From NCBI GenBank assembly GCA_017622795.1, contig JAGAQI010000028.1:1-51891 (forward strand): 51,891 nt of DNA, given 5' to 3'. The position numbers and the translations under genes are program-made. Below are positions 16,712 to 25,466 of this stretch, piece after piece. The stretch comes from Lachnospiraceae bacterium (GTDB lineage Bacteria > Bacillota > Clostridia > Lachnospirales > Lachnospiraceae). The notes beneath the pieces were generated by a model that was not told the origin of the DNA, made no database searches, and worked only from the letters and a program-made list of their open reading frames with translations. Every line of letters begins with the position of its first letter. The first letter of the stretch is position 1.

Positions 16712-16978
16712 TTAGTTTAAATAGCTTTGAAACTGAAATAATTCAATAATAAATTCCCTTAATGTAGTTAAAATCCAGTTTCCGGCCAACATTAACGTAA
16801 GAAAAATTGCTAATAATTTAGGAACAAAGGTTAATGTTTGCTCCTGGATAGATGTAATCGTCTGAAGAATACTGACAATCAGACCGACCACCAGTGAAAC
16901 CAGAAGCATTGGTGCGGACACTTTAATAATTAACACCAACGTCTGTGTAAAAATATCAATAATTACAGCTTCTGTCAT
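16712..16978 (-). CDS. fliQ: Flagellar export gate protein FliQ
   Basis: An 88-residue protein with two transmembrane helices (about 15-42 and 50-75), the normal FliQ size. The conserved stretch SLVVGLIVSILQTITSIQEQ covers the first helix end and loop. Four or five copies join FliP and FliR in the export gate. An AAAGG ribosome site precedes the ATG, and fliP lies 20 bases upstream. Confidence 0.96.
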   Translation of the reverse strand: MTEAVIIDIFTQTLVLIIKVSAPMLLVSLVVGLIVSILQTITSIQEQTLTFVPKLLAIFLTLMLAGNWILTTLREFIIELFQFQSYLN

Positions 16979-16998
16979 GATAGCTCAACCTTTCTGCG

Positions 16999-17820
16999 TC
17001 AAAACGTCTGCACCAGCTCACCAATAATCAGTGACCAACCGTCTACTACAATAAACAATAAAATTTTAAACGGTGTAGCAATTATGGTAGGCGGAAGCAT
17101 CATCATACCCATTGACATCAACGTAGATGCAACTACCATATCTATTACAATAAAAGGAATGTAAATAATAAAACCGATATAAAACGCAATTCGAAGTTCA
17201 CTTATAATAAATGCCGGAATCAAAACATAGGTCGGAATTTCATCCAAAGTTTCCACTTCCTCAATTCCTGCAATATTACAGAATAAGGTTAAATCGCTTT
17301 CATTCCGAATTTGTTTAAACATGAAATTTCTAAGAGGCTCCAAACCACGTTCCATTGCTTCTTCCTGTGTGATTTCATTTGCTGTAAGCGGTTTGATTGC
17401 CTGCTCATTAATTTCAGTAAATACCGGAGACATAATAAACAACGTCAAAAACAACGCCAGCCCAATCATAACCTGATTCGGCGGTGTTGTCTGTAGACCG
17501 CTGGCTGCCCTTGCAAAATGAAGTACTACCAGGATTCTGGTAAAGGAGGTAACCATAATCAGAATCGAAGGAGCAAGGGAAATCACGGTAAGTAAAATTA
17601 ATATTTGTAATGTTGATGATAAACCGTCTGCGCTGTCGTCCGTAGACGCAGAAATATCCAAATCTCCGATACTTGCCTTAATATCAAGTCCCTGAGATTC
17701 GGATTCTGTTGCATATACATATTCCGGAGCAGCACAAATAAAGGTTAACATCAACAGTGTTGCAAAAAAAGCAAAAAAACGAAGATATTTGCTTTTTCCT
17801 GCCCTAAACTTTTTGTCCAT
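16999..17820 (-). CDS. fliP: Flagellar export gate protein FliP
   Basis: A 273-residue protein with an N-terminal signal sequence (about 10-36). The FliP family signature follows (TRILVVLHFARAASGLQTTP near residues 88-108), then four membrane helices and the C-terminal MGMMMLPP region. It forms the pore-like gate with FliQ and FliR. The order fliO-fliP-fliQ-fliR is the universal one. Confidence 0.97.
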   Translation of the reverse strand: MDKKFRAGKSKYLRFFAFFATLLMLTFICAAPEYVYATESESQGLDIKASIGDLDISASTDDSADGLSSTLQILILLTVISLAPSILIMVTSFTRILVVLHFARAASGLQTTPPNQVMIGLALFLTLFIMSPVFTEINEQAIKPLTANEITQEEAMERGLEPLRNFMFKQIRNESDLTLFCNIAGIEEVETLDEIPTYVLIPAFIISELRIAFYIGFIIYIPFIVIDMVVASTLMSMGMMMLPPTIIATPFKILLFIVVDGWSLIIGELVQTF

Positions 17821-17873
17821 TGTATCAACCTTTACTTAATATGCTTTATGATGTTGTAATGAAAAACATAAAA

Positions 17874-18239
17874 TTACTGTTCTTCTGATTTTTTATACAG
17901 TCCGGAAAGAACCTCCTTGAAGCTCTTTCCTGAACCGGATGTACTTTTTTGTATTTGGCAAACTTCTTCTTCCGCAAGCTCCGTAATATAAGTTACAGAA
18001 TCTTTGGTGACTGAAATTACCACATATTTATTACCCATACGAACTAATTGCAGATATTTATTTTGGGCAATAGCATAGGTTTCAAAAACCTCAAAATTAC
18101 CCATCTTTTTCTGCACCAGTTGTCTACCGGCAACAAATTTTGTTGTATAATAGCAAACTACCAGCACAATTACAAAGATAATAATCAGACCAAGTAATTC
18201 AAACAAACTTCGTATGGAATTTTGTGCAGTAGCCACCAT
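17874..18239 (-). CDS. fliO: Flagellar biosynthetic protein FliO/FliZ family
   Basis: A 121-residue protein with one N-terminal transmembrane helix (about 11-31). A small cytoplasmic beta-rich domain follows (VQKKMGNFEVFETYAIAQNK and YLQLVRMGNKYVVISVT), typical of FliO. FliO helps FliP assemble into the export gate and is the least conserved gate protein. It starts a few bases after cheY and uses the end of cheY as ribosome site. Confidence 0.87.
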   Translation of the reverse strand: MVATAQNSIRSLFELLGLIIIFVIVLVVCYYTTKFVAGRQLVQKKMGNFEVFETYAIAQNKYLQLVRMGNKYVVISVTKDSVTYITELAEEEVCQIQKSTSGSGKSFKEVLSGLYKKSEEQ

Positions 18240-18243
18240 AGAA

Positions 18244-18606
18244 CTAACCTATAACCTTACGAACCGCCTCTAAAATACGGTCTGCTGCAAATGGCTTAAC
18301 GATAAAGTCTCTTGCACCATTCTGAATTGCTTCAATAACCATTGCCTGCTGACCCATGGCAGAACACATGATAACACTTGCTCCCGGATCCTTTGCCTTA
18401 ATTTCCTTTAAAGCCAGAATACCGTCTTTTTCCGGCATAGTGATATCCATCATAACCAAATCAGGCTTTGTTTCCATGTACTTATCCACTGCAACCGCAC
18501 CGTTTTCTGCTTCACCCGCGATTCCGTAACCATTTTTAGTAAGAATGTCCTTAATCATCATTCTCATAAATGCTGCGTCGTCACAAATTAAAATATTCTT
18601 TGCCAT
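18244..18606 (-). CDS. cheY: Chemotaxis response regulator CheY
   Basis: A 120-residue single-domain receiver. The acidic pair is Asp9/Asp10, the phosphoacceptor is Asp54 in LVMMDITMPEKDG, and the conserved lysine is in the FIVKPF motif near 104. No output domain is present. Phosphorylated CheY binds FliM/FliY at the C ring. Its location directly after fliY is the Firmicute arrangement and supports CheY rather than another receiver. Confidence 0.96.
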   Translation of the reverse strand: MAKNILICDDAAFMRMMIKDILTKNGYGIAGEAENGAVAVDKYMETKPDLVMMDITMPEKDGILALKEIKAKDPGASVIMCSAMGQQAMVIEAIQNGARDFIVKPFAADRILEAVRKVIG

Positions 18607-18651
18607 TAGATTATCTCCTTATCCTTTAAGTATTTAACTTCGTTTTTACAC

Positions 18652-19797
18652 TTATTTAATTACATCGGTAATACGAATACCAAATGCTTCACCCATAACT
18701 ACAACTTCACCCTTAGCAACGTATTTTCCATTTACCAGAACATCGATTGGCTCTCCTGCCAGTCTATTTAATTCTACCACTGTTCCCGGTGCAAAATCAA
18801 GAATCTCTTTTATGGATTTACTTGTTTTTCCGAGTTCAACCGTTACTTCCAGCGGAACATCCAATAAAAGATCGATGTTTTCTGTTTGAAGCAACGGACT
18901 CTGCATAGCAGCAAACGGCTGAAACTGTGCCTGAGCAACATTAACATCTTGAACCATTGGCTGCTGCATCATTACCGGTTGCTGCATAACAGGCATCTGC
19001 TGAACAGGTACCGGTTGTGGTACCGGCTGCGGTGCAGGTGCAGGCTGAGGCACAGGCTGTGGTGCAGGCGCAGGTGCAGGTTGAGGTGCAGGTGCAGGCG
19101 TTGCCGCTGCTACCTGTTCTTCTGCTGAATTTACAAATTTACGATACAAACTCTGAGCAAACTCAATCGGATACAACTGCATCAATTCACTGTCTACCAA
19201 AGATCCAATCTGCATTTTGAAGGATACCTTGACAAACTCGCCCTGTAAGAACGGAGCAATATTTCCTGCATTTGCAGTGTTCAAATCTACCTTGGAAGCA
19301 TTTGGCGGGCTGATATCCACTTTAGTTTCCAGCATGGAAGAAAGAGATGTGGAAGATGAACCCATCATCTGGTTCATTGCTTCACTGATGGCACTTAAAT
19401 GAAGTTCGCTTAACTCCCCTTCTGTGTTTGTACCATCGCCACCCATCATTAAGTCAGCAATAACCTTAACATCTTTTTCCTTTAAAATTAAAATATTATT
19501 TCCGTCCAGACCTTCTTTATAATAAATTTGAATAAAGATACACGGTCTGTCATAGGAATTTACAAGTTCATCCCATGTAATAACAGAAACCTTCGGTGTG
19601 GAAATATCTACCTTCTGCTTATTTACAAGCTCTGATAATGTAGTAGCAGAGGTACCCATGCTGATGTTGGATATTTCACCAATAGCATCCTTCTCCTCCG
19701 GAGATAGCAGGTCAGAATGCGAAGCTGTTTCCACGTCATCGTCCATACTGCTGCTGAACAATGCGTTAATTTCTTCCTGCGATAATAAACCGTCCAT
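18652..19797 (-). CDS. fliY: Motor switch phosphatase FliY
   Basis: A 381-residue C-ring protein. The N-terminal peptide LSQEEINALFSS is a FliM-like CheY-P binding motif. A CheC-like domain (about 30-225) has two Glu-Asn phosphatase motifs (GEISNISMGTSATTL and SEAMNQMMGSSSTSL). A Pro/Gln/Ala linker follows (about 235-285, PAPAPQPVPQPAP type), and the C-terminal FliN/SpoA domain lies at about 305-381 (LLLDVPLEVTVELGKTSKSI). It forms the lower C ring and dephosphorylates CheY-P. No separate FliN is present in the window, so FliY supplies the FliN function. Confidence 0.95.
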   Translation of the reverse strand: MDGLLSQEEINALFSSSMDDDVETASHSDLLSPEEKDAIGEISNISMGTSATTLSELVNKQKVDISTPKVSVITWDELVNSYDRPCIFIQIYYKEGLDGNNILILKEKDVKVIADLMMGGDGTNTEGELSELHLSAISEAMNQMMGSSSTSLSSMLETKVDISPPNASKVDLNTANAGNIAPFLQGEFVKVSFKMQIGSLVDSELMQLYPIEFAQSLYRKFVNSAEEQVAAATPAPAPQPAPAPAPQPVPQPAPAPQPVPQPVPVQQMPVMQQPVMMQQPMVQDVNVAQAQFQPFAAMQSPLLQTENIDLLLDVPLEVTVELGKTSKSIKEILDFAPGTVVELNRLAGEPIDVLVNGKYVAKGEVVVMGEAFGIRITDVIK

Positions 19798-19803
19798 ATT
19801 CCG

Positions 19804-20781
19804 CTACTCCTCTCTTATAATTGATGATATTTTCACTGCATACGTGTCTGATGACAGACCCGGCAGTGCTGTAAATTTATAAATGTTTCCGACATATACC
19901 TTAAGTTCATCTTCTATTTTGGAATCAAGCTTAATAATATCACCACGCTGCATATTAATATAATCGTTTACAGATATTACGCTTCTTCCCAAAACAGCAC
20001 GAATCGGAATATTCGCTTTTGAAATAGACACTTCAATAAATTCTTTATAGCTTGCTTCATCTCTATCCTGAATGTTGGAATACCAGTACTTCGTATTCAA
20101 CCTGTCAATTACAGGCTCCACACAGGAATATGGAATACAGATATTCATCATACCCTCTGTATTACCGATTTTTATATTCATTGTAATAAGTGCAACCATT
20201 TCGTTCGGAGAAATAATCTGCGCAAACTGGGAATTTGTTTCAATTCTTGTAAAACGCGGATTAATTCTAACCACATTTTCCCATGGATCTTGCAATAAGT
20301 TGGTAATAATGGTAAAAATACGCTCCAAAATCACCCGTTCAATTTCCGTAAATTCTCTCTTTTTTTCCAAAGGAACTCCGGCGCCGCCCAACATTCTGTC
20401 AATGATGGCATAACCGATATTATCAGATACTTCAATGATGATATTACCCTCTAACGGTTCAAAATCTACCATACCGAGAAGGACCGGATTCGATAAAGCA
20501 TTGGAAAATTCCGAGTAAACAACCGCCTCTGAATTCACAACCTCCGCCTGAACCGATGCACGCAAATATGCAGGCATATGAGTGGAAAGTAATCGGCAAT
20601 AATGCTCGAACACAATTTCCAACGTTTGTAAATGCACTTTGGAAAATTTGAAAGGTCTGGAAAAATCGTAATTTTTTACTTGCTTTTCACCCGTGTCTTT
20701 AAACTCTTCTGCATCAAGTTCACCACTACTAAAGGCTTTCAGCAACTTGTCTATCTCGTCCTGAGATAAAACATCACTCAT
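19804..20781 (-). CDS. fliM: Flagellar motor switch protein FliM
   Basis: A 325-residue protein. The N-terminal CheY-P binding peptide is LSQDEIDKLLKAFSSGE. The CheC-like middle domain includes YDFSRPFKFSKVHLQTLEIV and MLGGAGVP. The C-terminal SpoA domain (about 245-325) contains VLGRSVISVNDYINMQRGD. It links FliG to FliY and reverses rotation on CheY-P binding. The next gene, fliY, starts six bases after its stop. Confidence 0.97.
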   Translation of the reverse strand: MSDVLSQDEIDKLLKAFSSGELDAEEFKDTGEKQVKNYDFSRPFKFSKVHLQTLEIVFEHYCRLLSTHMPAYLRASVQAEVVNSEAVVYSEFSNALSNPVLLGMVDFEPLEGNIIIEVSDNIGYAIIDRMLGGAGVPLEKKREFTEIERVILERIFTIITNLLQDPWENVVRINPRFTRIETNSQFAQIISPNEMVALITMNIKIGNTEGMMNICIPYSCVEPVIDRLNTKYWYSNIQDRDEASYKEFIEVSISKANIPIRAVLGRSVISVNDYINMQRGDIIKLDSKIEDELKVYVGNIYKFTALPGLSSDTYAVKISSIIREE

Positions 20782-20825
20782 AAGTACTTCCCCCCAGCCA
20801 TCCTAACAGATTTCTGTCGTTTTTG

Positions 20826-21347
20826 TTACTTGCTATCATACGTCCAGTTTAAAACAACACCGATTAATAAATCAGTTGTTCCAAACTCTGTACTAAGTCT
20901 TGTCCAAATCATCTTCTGAATAGCATCTTTATTGGAATCTAAATTATCCGTTGTATACTTGGAAACTTCTTCTTTAATGATGCTGACAATTATACTTTCA
21001 TAATTTACCAGTAAAGGCTGTATCTTTTCATAGCTTTCCGCTTTTTTGTTTAACATAAGCGTTGCCTCTACCTGTGCATATGGACTCTTGGTTTCGCCCT
21101 CTGCCTTGGCAAGATTTACGGTAATCTTGGAAGAAAGATTATAAGTTTCTCTGTCTTCGAAAGGAATTTCTGCATAATCTGCTGCATCCGGATCTTCCAG
21201 TTCCAAATCAATAATGGAACAAATCTTCTGAATCAGGGCGTCTGTACGCTGTGCCTTCGGAATAACCGTAAACAGCATAAGTGCAGTCAAAACAATATTT
21301 ACAATCGTAGCTGCTAAAATAACAATTGCAAGCATATTTCTTTTCAT
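20826..21347 (-). CDS. fliL: Flagellar basal-body-associated protein FliL
   Basis: A 173-residue protein with one N-terminal transmembrane helix (about 5-25). A periplasm-side domain ends in the typical pattern (ESIIVSIIKEEVSKYTTDNL ... TRLSTEFGTTDLLIGVVLNW), the FliL stomatin-like fold. It supports stator function. A TTG overlapping the motB stop would add six residues, but the ATG with AGAGGA nine bases upstream gives the expected MKRNM start. Confidence 0.92.
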   Translation of the reverse strand: MKRNMLAIVILAATIVNIVLTALMLFTVIPKAQRTDALIQKICSIIDLELEDPDAADYAEIPFEDRETYNLSSKITVNLAKAEGETKSPYAQVEATLMLNKKAESYEKIQPLLVNYESIIVSIIKEEVSKYTTDNLDSNKDAIQKMIWTRLSTEFGTTDLLIGVVLNWTYDSK

Positions 21348-21361
21348 CGTTATCTGTCCTC

Positions 21362-22273
21362 TCAATCTCCTGAATTTTTCTTGTTATATAAACGGATTTC
21401 TACACGCCGGTTTTGTCTTCTGCCGTATTCTGTGTCATCGCTGGCAATTTTTTCAAGATCTGCACGGCCTTCAAAATATACATTTTCCCATCCGAGATTC
21501 TTTTCTTCTGCCAGATATTCTGCTACAGATAAAGCTCTCCATGTGGATAAAATATAGTTATTGTAGTATGGTGCCTTGGTTTGCGGAACACTGTTGGTAT
21601 GACCGATGACCTCTACTTTATAACCGGAGTACTGTTTTAACACATCACCAATCTTATTAATAATTGGTTTTGCATCATCAATCAGTGTAGCATCACCTTT
21701 ATCAAACAGGAAATGTCCTTTAATCTCAATTGTTATGTAATGATACTGCTCTGCATCAATGCCAATATCCACATAGTCACCCAAATTCACGCGATTAAGT
21801 AAATCTGTTACTTCACCGTAAAGATTTTCAGATTCCTCTTTATTTTCGGTAAAAATGATTTGCTCCGGTGTCATGGTTGGTGACGGAGTCGGTGACGCCA
21901 CAGGCACACTGCTTGGTATTGGAAATTTATCAACATCCGTCATTTCTCCGTTTGGATCTTCACTATTAATGTCCTGATCTATTTGACCGTCACTGGTTTG
22001 ACCCATGGTATTAAAGTATTCATCTAACTCCGTTAACTGATCAGCACCGTTGGAAATCATATTACCTTCGCCAAAAGAGGAACCGCCGCCATCAAAAATA
22101 CTGAAGGTTTGTGCCAAAGACTGAATCAGCGCTTCTGCTTTTCCCTGGTCAACAGAGGACATGGAAAAAAGTAATACGAAGAAACAAAGCAGCAAATTCA
22201 TCAAATCACTGAAGGTTGCCATCCACGCCGGAGATCCCGGTGCCGGAGCATCTTCTTTCTTTTTTCTAGCCAA
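21362..22273 (-). CDS. motB: Stator protein MotB
   Basis: A 303-residue protein. One transmembrane helix (about 20-40) carries the proton-accepting Asp23 in FSDLMNLLL. A periplasmic linker follows, with Ser/Pro/Thr-rich sequence near 125-140. The OmpA-like peptidoglycan-binding domain lies at about 175-297, with GHTNSVPQ and the ending YGRRQNRRVEIRL. The start is TTG, with AAGGTG eight bases upstream and no suitable ATG nearby, so translation is probably coupled to motA, four bases away. Confidence 0.95.
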   Translation of the reverse strand: MARKKKEDAPAPGSPAWMATFSDLMNLLLCFFVLLFSMSSVDQGKAEALIQSLAQTFSIFDGGGSSFGEGNMISNGADQLTELDEYFNTMGQTSDGQIDQDINSEDPNGEMTDVDKFPIPSSVPVASPTPSPTMTPEQIIFTENKEESENLYGEVTDLLNRVNLGDYVDIGIDAEQYHYITIEIKGHFLFDKGDATLIDDAKPIINKIGDVLKQYSGYKVEVIGHTNSVPQTKAPYYNNYILSTWRALSVAEYLAEEKNLGWENVYFEGRADLEKIASDDTEYGRRQNRRVEIRLYNKKNSGD

Positions 22274-22276
22274 GTT

Positions 22277-23077
22277 TTATTCACCTTCCTCTTCTTTCTC
22301 ACCGATATTCTTTCTTCTGTCCGGTGAAATAAAGGATTTCAGCTTTTCTTCGATAATTCGTGGATTTTCACCGGCCTGGATAGATAATAAGCCTTCTACC
22401 ACGATTTCTTTCATCATAATTTCTGCCGCATCATTAGCCTTTAATTTGGTGGAAACAGGTATACACAGCCAGTTTGCTAAAACGGAACCGTAGAAAGTGG
22501 TAACTAACGCAATCGCCATGTTAGGACCTACGGAGTTAATATCTGATAAATTACCAAGCATGTTGATAAGACCGATAAGAGTACCAATCATACCCCAGGC
22601 CGGACCCATGGAACCAAGACTTTCCCAGAAGGAAATAATGGATTTATGTCTGTCACTAATACAGGATAATTCTGTTTCCAGAATACTTCTTACAAACTCC
22701 GGGTCAGTACCGTCTACAATAAGTAAAACACCTTTTTTTACAAATTCGTCTTCAATAGACTCATTGGCAGCTTCTTCCAATGCCAGCAAACCTTCTTTTC
22801 TTGCCACATTTGACAAATCGATAATCTGCTTGATTACCTCTTCTTCATTATAGTTTACAGGCTTCATGATTAAGCCCAATGATTTTAAGTTCTTCACATA
22901 GTCCTTGATACTTGAAGACATAACTAAACATACAGAAAAGGCACCACCAAAAGTAATTAAAGCAGAACCCGGATCAAGGAAAGCAACAATACCTTTTACA
23001 CCTTCGTCACCGGTAATAATTGCAATAATCATTAAAATCATCGCTAAAACAAGACCAATAATCGACGCTATATCCAA
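22277..23077 (-). CDS. motA: Stator protein MotA
   Basis: A 266-residue protein with four transmembrane helices. The conserved segment SMGPAWGMIGTLIGLINML precedes helix 3, and the large cytoplasmic loop between helices 2 and 3 contacts FliG. With MotB it forms the ion-driven torque generator; Asp23 of MotB fits a proton channel. The motAB pair lies inside the fla operon between flbD and fliL, unlike B. subtilis, where it is separate. Confidence 0.96.
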   Translation of the reverse strand: MDIASIIGLVLAMILMIIAIITGDEGVKGIVAFLDPGSALITFGGAFSVCLVMSSSIKDYVKNLKSLGLIMKPVNYNEEEVIKQIIDLSNVARKEGLLALEEAANESIEDEFVKKGVLLIVDGTDPEFVRSILETELSCISDRHKSIISFWESLGSMGPAWGMIGTLIGLINMLGNLSDINSVGPNMAIALVTTFYGSVLANWLCIPVSTKLKANDAAEIMMKEIVVEGLLSIQAGENPRIIEEKLKSFISPDRRKNIGEKEEEGE

Positions 23078-23173
23078 AACACTCCACCTGCCGTTTCTTT
23101 ATTTTCATTCAATTCAGGCGGTTCCTGTGCAGACTCCGCCCTTTCTCTACATTATACCACTTTTTCTGACAAA

Positions 23174-23365
23174 CTACAATATCTTGTTGAAAACTTCTTG
23201 TTTATACCTTACCACTAGGTCCCTGATTTCATATTTGTTTTCTTTTACGAAAAGCTTTTTCCCCGTGGTAAGTGCAATTACCGTATCCGGAACCTCTTCA
23301 ATGGATTCAATTAAATCTGCATTCAGAATAAATTTTGTGTCATTTAACCGGGTCAATTCAATCAT
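23174..23365 (-). CDS. FlbD/SwrD family protein
   Basis: A 63-residue protein, MIELTRLNDTKFILNADLIE at the start, the hallmark of the FlbD family (B. subtilis YlzI, renamed SwrD). SwrD raises motor torque for swarming in Bacillus, and its gene lies after flgE there too. The protein is a small beta-rich unit without membrane segments. A stable hairpin lies upstream between flgE and this gene. About 95 bases separate it from motA, with no clear promoter seen in them. Confidence 0.92.
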   Translation of the reverse strand: MIELTRLNDTKFILNADLIESIEEVPDTVIALTTGKKLFVKENKYEIRDLVVRYKQEVFNKIL

Positions 23366-23395
23366 TTACTTTCATCTCTTTCTACACCAGAACAA

Positions 23396-23419
23396 GGGTG
23401 ACAGAATTCTCTGTCACCC
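23396..23419 (-). other. Perfect hairpin between flgE and flbD
   Basis: GGGTGACAGA (23419-23410 on the minus strand) and TCTGTCACCC (23405-23396) form a perfect 10-bp stem with the tetraloop GAAT, 13 bases after the flgE stop. Only TTGTTCTGG follows, not a T run, so it is at best a weak terminator. It may stabilise the upstream mRNA carrying the abundant hook protein. Confidence 0.65.
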
Positions 23420-23432
23420 TATGTTGTTGTCA

Positions 23433-24959
23433 TTATCTCTTCAGGTTAATCAGTTCTTCCAATAAGGTATCGGAAGTTGTGATAATTCTGGAGTTTGCCT
23501 GGAAACCTCTCTGTGTAGTAATCATATTTGTAAATTCCACAGAAAGATCTACATTGGACATTTCCACTACACCGGTATTGAACTTGCCGCCGGAAGAATC
23601 AATGCTCTCACCAATTCCGTCAAACTCGCCGGAGTTCTGTGTGGTTGCAAACAGGGAACCGCCTACTGCTTCCAAACCGGACGGATTTGCAAAGGTTGCA
23701 ACTACAATCTGTCCGAGAAGTCTGCTGGTACCGTTGTCATATACACCGTAAATCATACCCAGATTATCTACGGTAACACCCTTCATATTACCTGCCGAAC
23801 GTCCGGTGCCGATGCCGTCCAAGTCGCCCTTCGTAGGTTCAATCTTTGTAGTTCCGCTCTGGGCATACATGGTAAGGGATGAAAAATCAACATCAATAAT
23901 TTCAAACGGATTTGTTTCTACATCGCCTTCTGCTGTCGGATCTTCAAATTCTTCATCTTCAACAGTAAGGATAAATTCCAGGGAGTTATAATTTTCTTCT
24001 TCACCTGTTGTGGTTTCCGCTGCATCACCGCCTACCGTAACACTGGTAAATTTACCACTGGAAGGATTGAATGCCAAAACAACACCTGCATCTCCTTCTT
24101 CATCCGGAGTAATGGTATAACCACCGTCATCCGTAACCTCTGCTTCGTAAGTAACGCCACCGAAAGTAAGGGTTACATTTTCTTTTACAGTGTAAGTATC
24201 GGACAGTTCATCGTAATTAACAAAAATGGAATCACCGTTGGAATCCAGTACATCCATAATTGTTACCGCATACTGGTTGTCAAGCTTTACGCCGTCGTCA
24301 CCTTCAATTTGCTCTAATTTTAAGTTTGCAGTGTAGCTTCTGCCGAGCTTATCATAAAATGTAAAGTTTGTAAGCTTACCTGTCTCGGAATCAAATGCAG
24401 TATCTGCACTATCAATATTTCCGGAAAAATGAACTGCAGTAGTAGCTTCCGGTTCGGAATACTGGTTTTCCGGAGACATGATGCGAAGTGCACTTACATT
24501 GTCCTGTACGGTCTGATCCGGATTGTTTGGATCTACCTGCCAACCCATTACTGCGTAACCGGATGCATTACAAAGGGTACCGTTGGCATCCACCATAAAG
24601 GAACCTGCTCTGGTAAACAAATTACCGTCACCGTTATTCACTACGAAAAATCCGTCACCTTCAATCATAATATCAAACGGATTATCGGTTCTCTGGGAAC
24701 CGCCTACGCTGTCTACAGTAGTACTGATGGAGGAAACACCCGCACCAAGACCAATCTGCATTGCGTTTTGACCTGCTCTTCCGGATTCCGCATTAGGTCC
24801 TGTGGCATTGGAAGAAGTCTGATATAAAACATCGGCAAAAGTCACGTTACTGGACTTAAAACCAATCGTATTAACGTTAGAAATGTTATTACCGATAACG
24901 TCCATCTTTGTCTGATGAACCTTTAATCCGGAAACACCGGAATACAATGCTCTCATCAT
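23433..24959 (-). CDS. flgE: Flagellar hook protein FlgE
   Basis: A 508-residue axial protein. The N-terminal D0 region contains the rod/hook signature MRALYSGVSGLKVHQTKMDV and GNNISNVNTIGFK. The C-terminus has the matching coiled region (VEMSNVDLSVEFTNMITTQR and QANSRIITT). The middle is variable, acidic and Thr/Asp-rich (about 165-370), as expected for surface domains. It polymerises into the hook under the FlgD cap. Two adjacent ATGs exist; the first is ten bases after GGAGG. A 15-residue mini-ORF ends in this ribosome site. Confidence 0.95.
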   Translation of the reverse strand: MMRALYSGVSGLKVHQTKMDVIGNNISNVNTIGFKSSNVTFADVLYQTSSNATGPNAESGRAGQNAMQIGLGAGVSSISTTVDSVGGSQRTDNPFDIMIEGDGFFVVNNGDGNLFTRAGSFMVDANGTLCNASGYAVMGWQVDPNNPDQTVQDNVSALRIMSPENQYSEPEATTAVHFSGNIDSADTAFDSETGKLTNFTFYDKLGRSYTANLKLEQIEGDDGVKLDNQYAVTIMDVLDSNGDSIFVNYDELSDTYTVKENVTLTFGGVTYEAEVTDDGGYTITPDEEGDAGVVLAFNPSSGKFTSVTVGGDAAETTTGEEENYNSLEFILTVEDEEFEDPTAEGDVETNPFEIIDVDFSSLTMYAQSGTTKIEPTKGDLDGIGTGRSAGNMKGVTVDNLGMIYGVYDNGTSRLLGQIVVATFANPSGLEAVGGSLFATTQNSGEFDGIGESIDSSGGKFNTGVVEMSNVDLSVEFTNMITTQRGFQANSRIITTSDTLLEELINLKR

Positions 24960-24965
24960 AAGTCA

Positions 24966-25013
24966 TTAACCTCCTAATCTGTTGCGTTTCCCTTCTGTCA
25001 GTCGGGGAAACAT
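24966..25013 (-). CDS. Possible mini-ORF in the flgE leader
   Basis: ATG at 25013 opens MFPRLTEGKRNRLGG, ending in a TAA that overlaps the GGAGG ribosome site of flgE. An AAGGAGG precedes it but only two bases away, closer than ideal. The same sequence can fold as GTTTCCC (25011-25005) with GGGAAAC (24992-24986), a 7-bp stem. Translation of the mini-ORF would open this fold next to the flgE start. Speculative. Confidence 0.25.
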   Translation of the reverse strand: MFPRLTEGKRNRLGG

Positions 25014-25054
25014 CGCCTCCTTAAAAGGTCCGGCGATATATATTCAGTTATGTG

Positions 25055-25453
25055 TTATACCACCACGGCTCCGTCAATGTTGGAAAAGATTTTTTCCTCT
25101 CCGCCGGCTACTGCGGTTATTACCGTGTTGTTCTTGACATTTACTATAAATGCCAGATTATCCATCATAACCAAAGATTCTTTTATTCCTTTGGCTTCTG
25201 CGGCCTGTACTGCATGATTCAAACGCTCTTTCTGGCTTTCGGAAAGGTCAATGTTTCTGCTTACCAGACGTTCACTGGCATGCTTGGAAAACTTAAGTTC
25301 TCCCCGCTCTGCAATTTTCTTTTGCTCCAGAATTTCTGCAAAGGATTGTCCTTTTCCTATCGGTGCGTTTTGTTCTGTTGCAGTTCCCTGATTCAGAAAT
25401 TGGCCACGCATTTGCTCAATGGAATATCGTCTATCCACATTAAGCTGTGTCAT
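25055..25453 (-). CDS. TIGR02530-type flagellar operon protein
   Basis: A 132-residue protein found between flgD and flgE in many Firmicute flagellar operons. The recognisable core is ELKFSKHASERLVSRNIDLS followed by LNHAVQAAEAKGIKESLVMM and NLAFIVNVKNNTVITAV. It has no membrane segment or signal peptide. The function is not established; location next to hook genes suggests a role in hook assembly or export. It has a good AAGGAG ribosome site. Confidence 0.86.
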   Translation of the reverse strand: MTQLNVDRRYSIEQMRGQFLNQGTATEQNAPIGKGQSFAEILEQKKIAERGELKFSKHASERLVSRNIDLSESQKERLNHAVQAAEAKGIKESLVMMDNLAFIVNVKNNTVITAVAGGEEKIFSNIDGAVVV

Positions 25454-25466
25454 GTTCGGCTCCTTC

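Noticed and set aside
22905-23465. 186-residue plus-strand frame over motA, flbD and the flgE end
   Set aside because: It crosses three well-supported minus genes and two intergenic elements and has no family features.
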